A stretch of DNA of 64,000 nucleotides. It comes from Pseudobutyrivibrio ruminis. GTDB lineage: Bacteria; Bacillota; Clostridia; Lachnospirales; Lachnospiraceae. The first letter of the stretch is position 1. Every line of letters starts with the position of its first letter. Position numbers and translations under genes: made by a program. This document shows, one piece after another, positions 62,003 through 64,000 of this stretch. The stretch spans positions 1-64,000 of the forward strand of contig SVES01000009.1 in assembly GCA_015057305.1 (NCBI GenBank), given 5' to 3'. The notes under the pieces are model-generated. The model saw nothing but the letters and a program-made list of their open reading frames with translations, made no database searches and was not told the origin of the DNA.

Positions 62003-62037
62003 AAAAAAGACAGGAGTTATATTAGCATACTCCTGCC
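62003..62037 (-). terminator. Terminator after trpS
   Basis: Minus strand GGCAGGAGT (62037-62029) and ACTCCTGTC (62017-62009) form a 9-bp stem with one G-U, followed by TTTTTTATT. It lies 26 bases after the trpS stop. Confidence 0.9.
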
Positions 62038-62052
62038 TTATTATCAATAAAA

Positions 62053-62061
62053 ATTATAACA
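62053..62061 (-). promoter_or_regulatory. Possible extended -10 promoter upstream of comM
   Basis: Minus strand TGTTATAAT (62061-62053) is a perfect extended -10, but its -35 region (ACTGAG) is poor, and the trpS terminator lies between it and comM. If active, comM would start with an attenuator. Low confidence. Confidence 0.3.
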
Positions 62062-62063
62062 TA

Positions 62064-63071
62064 TTATCTAATACGCTCAGTTAAACCTAATTTCTTGTGA
62101 ACCTTTCTCAATGTCTTATTTGCAAAATAAGATGCCTTCTCGGCATTTTCCTTAATGCACTCATTAATAAAGGTTTTGTCAGACTCAAGTTCAGCACATC
62201 TTGCGTGGAATGGCTCTAGCATATCTGCAACTGCTTCACCTACAGCCAGTTTAAAATCTCCGTAGCCTTTGCCCTCAAACTCTTTTGCTACTTCATCCAT
62301 TGATTTATCTGTAACAACACCATAGATTTCCATTAAATTTGAAACACCAGGCTTGTTTTCAACATCATATCTAACCTCTGCATCAGAGTCTGTAACTGCC
62401 TTTTTAAACTTTCTAATGATTGTATCCTTATCATCAATCAAATAAATAGTGGCATTAATATTTTCATCAGATTTTGACATTTTCTTGGTAGGCTCTGCAA
62501 GTGACATAATTCTAGCGCCAGCCTTAGGGAAATAGCCCTCTGGAATGGTAAATACATCTCCATAAATATTGTTGAAACGCTCTGCCACATCTCTACAGAT
62601 TTCAAGGTGCTGCTTTTGGTCAGCTCCAATTGGCACCAAATCTGTTTGATATAGCAAAATATCAGCTGCCATAAGAGCAGGATAAGTAAATAGACCTGCA
62701 TTTATATTATCAGCATGCTTTGCAGATTTGTCCTTAAACTGAGTCATTCTGTTTAACTCACCCATGTATGTGAAGCAATCTAATACCCAGCCTAGCTCTG
62801 CATGAGCAGGTACATGAGACTGGAAATATATGCAATTCTTTTTAGGATCCAGTCCAGCTGCAACATACTGTGTGTATATACGTCTTGCATTTTGCTTAAA
62901 CTCTGTAGGATTCTGGCGAACTGTAAGAGAATGTAAATCCATTACACCAAAGAAACAATCATATTCTTCGTTAAGGTTAACCCAGTTTTTTAATGCTCCA
63001 ATATAGTTTCCAAGGGTAAGCTTTCCTGTAGCTTGCATACCCGAATATAGTACTTTTCTTTCCTTTTCCAT
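62064..63071 (-). CDS. trpS: Tryptophanyl-tRNA synthetase
   Basis: Charges tRNA-Trp. The class I HIGH-like motif appears as GKLTLGNYIGALKNW near residues 16-30 and the KMSKS motif as TKKMSKSDENINA near 200. Length 335. It follows a DUF5662-like gene by 17 bases, with no T-box leader in between, which differs from many Firmicutes. A terminator lies after it. Confidence 0.97.
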   Translation of the reverse strand: MEKERKVLYSGMQATGKLTLGNYIGALKNWVNLNEEYDCFFGVMDLHSLTVRQNPTEFKQNARRIYTQYVAAGLDPKKNCIYFQSHVPAHAELGWVLDCFTYMGELNRMTQFKDKSAKHADNINAGLFTYPALMAADILLYQTDLVPIGADQKQHLEICRDVAERFNNIYGDVFTIPEGYFPKAGARIMSLAEPTKKMSKSDENINATIYLIDDKDTIIRKFKKAVTDSDAEVRYDVENKPGVSNLMEIYGVVTDKSMDEVAKEFEGKGYGDFKLAVGEAVADMLEPFHARCAELESDKTFINECIKENAEKASYFANKTLRKVHKKLGLTERIR

Positions 63072-63088
63072 CTTTTTACTCCAACTAG

Positions 63089-63622
63089 TTATTTATTACA
63101 TAAAATATTTTTGCGAATATATTCATTTGTGGCCTTTTCACCGTGAGCAGCTAGATATTCAAGCATGTTTTCCAACAATGCTGCTGTATTTTTATGCATT
63201 AGATATTTGCCTTTACCTTTATTATAGTATTCTAAAGCACTGGCATCCGTATATGCTTCCTTTTGATAATTTTTACAGGCAGCTACTCTATCAACATACA
63301 TTTCCACCACGTAATTTACTGGCATTTCCATACCAGTCATTTTATGGTCCTTATCTAAGCCGTAATCTATCCAATACTCAAAATGATGCTTATTTCTACC
63401 CTTATGATGCAACCAGGCTAAGGATACACCCTTGTCCTCTCGTTCCGCATTATTGGGGCTCTTGTCACCCTGATAATATTTTGCTCCAACCAAAAACTCA
63501 ACAGGGCTATACTTAGATAGGTCATGCAATAACCCCTGTTTATATAGCCCCACTGCAAAGCACCCCTTCATAACCAAATGTCTATGATGTGTAATTGTCT
63601 TGAAATGTTCTAAGGCCTTCAT
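63089..63622 (-). CDS. DUF5662-like protein
   Basis: Function unknown. The 177 residues have His-rich motifs HFKTITHHRHLVMKGCF, LLHDLSKYSPVEF and LAWLHHKGRNKHHFEYW, suggesting an HD-like metal-binding helical fold. No membrane helix. It overlaps the upstream debranching-type gene by four bases (ATGA) and precedes trpS, so all three may be cotranscribed. The HD-like fold is inferred from the HD in LLHDLS. Confidence 0.8.
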   Translation of the reverse strand: MKALEHFKTITHHRHLVMKGCFAVGLYKQGLLHDLSKYSPVEFLVGAKYYQGDKSPNNAEREDKGVSLAWLHHKGRNKHHFEYWIDYGLDKDHKMTGMEMPVNYVVEMYVDRVAACKNYQKEAYTDASALEYYNKGKGKYLMHKNTAALLENMLEYLAAHGEKATNEYIRKNILCNK

Positions 63623-64000
63623 CTATTTTTTCCCTTTTCGAACTTAATTCCTACAAGCACACTAATAGAATTGCCTGGAACCTTTATAGACTGTTGATCA
63701 TGTATTGGCTTTGGTGAAAAATCTTCATCAATATATTCTGCGGTATTAAAGCATAAGCGCCATCGTTTACCAGGTGCCAGCAAAGGCAGCGCCATATCCA
63801 CACTATCATAATGGAAATTATAGCAGACAAAAACCTCTTCCTTTTCATCTACGTAAGCTCCATTATATAAAACTCCTAGTGCCTTTTGTTCTTCGCCGAT
63901 AGACATCATCCATGGCTCTGTTCCATGAAAGGACATATCAGGCAGCCCTAAGTGTCGATAATCATTCATTAAAAATGGAGACTCTACCCTAAGGCACTTG
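63619..64000 (-). CDS. C-terminal end of a glycogen-debranching/isoamylase-type enzyme (partial)
   Basis: Partial at the right edge. The frame stays open to position 64000 with residues such as KCLRVESPFLMNDYRHLGLP before the internal ATG at 63969, so that ATG is not the start. Then PDMSFHGTEPW, VLYNGAYV, CYNFHYDSVDMALP and LPLLAPGKRWRLCFNT are typical of the end of GlgX-type alpha-1,6-glucosidases, including the beta-sandwich C-domain. It would trim glycogen branches. The catalytic domain is off the window, so the name rests on the C-domain only. Confidence 0.7.
   Translation of the reverse strand, partial: KCLRVESPFLMNDYRHLGLPDMSFHGTEPWMMSIGEEQKALGVLYNGAYVDEKEEVFVCYNFHYDSVDMALPLLAPGKRWRLCFNTAEYIDEDFSPKPIHDQQSIKVPGNSISVLVGIKFEKGKNR

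Noticed and set aside
63072-63088. T-box before trpS
   Set aside because: Only 17 bases separate trpS from the gene before it, so there is no room.

Overview
The window looks like a piece of chromosome from a motile, AT-rich Clostridia member, most likely a Lachnospiraceae species of the Butyrivibrio/Pseudobutyrivibrio/Roseburia kind. This is inferred from the Gram-positive PolC, CodY, FliY and CheC/CheD, and from small families typical of that group (DUF5050-, DUF6115- and DUF5662-like). All 65 genes are on the minus strand, so transcription runs from position 64000 towards 1. No gap exceeds 300 bases; the longest are 43349-43620 (272 bases) and 55988-56218 (231 bases). I see no tRNA, rRNA, insertion sequence, prophage, CRISPR array, toxin-antitoxin pair or defence island, and no frameshifted gene.

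In transcription order, 64000-59344 holds the end of a glycogen-debranching-type enzyme, a DUF5662-like gene, trpS with a terminator, then comM and dprA. 59186-56219 holds topA and codY, each with a good sigma-A promoter; a CodY-box-like palindrome sits beside the codY promoter. 55987-43621 is the early flagellar operon: flgB, flgC, fliE, fliF, fliG, fliH, fliI, fliJ, a MotE/YlxF-like gene, fliK, flgD, a TIGR02530-type gene and flgE. It ends in a very strong terminator.

43348-22150 is the second motility unit, started by its own sigma-A promoter: motA, motB, fliL, fliM, fliY, cheY, fliO, fliP, fliQ, fliR, flhB, flhA, flhF, flhG, a PilZ/YcgR gene, cheB, cheA, cheW, cheC, cheD, a small membrane protein, fliA, and three poorly known genes, one of which resembles SwrB. 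Together these give most of the basal body, hook, stator, switch, export gate and adaptation machinery plus the late sigma factor. Filament genes, FlgK/FlgL, FliD, CheR and receptors are not in the window.

21972-1080 is a translation, envelope and replication block: rpsB-tsf, a deacetylase plus bactofilin insertion, pyrH-frr, uppS-cdsA-dxr-rseP-ispG, then polC, a DUF5050-like gene, pheA, ppx, ppk1 and a HAD phosphatase. The left end is infC-rpmI-rplT behind an L20-type attenuator.

From memory, dprA-topA-codY-fla/che-sigD-swrB-rpsB-tsf-pyrH-frr-uppS-cdsA-dxr-rseP-polC is the Bacillus subtilis order, so this is a deeply conserved backbone rather than an accessory island. I did not find a convincing new multi-gene system. 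The best leads are non-coding: the infC attenuator with an AUU start, a 28-bp hairpin before polC, a structured rpsB leader, a perfect 25-nt repeat between flgC and fliE, alternative hairpins before flgE, and a 13-bp dyad at the motA promoter. A few uncharacterised motility-operon proteins are also of interest.
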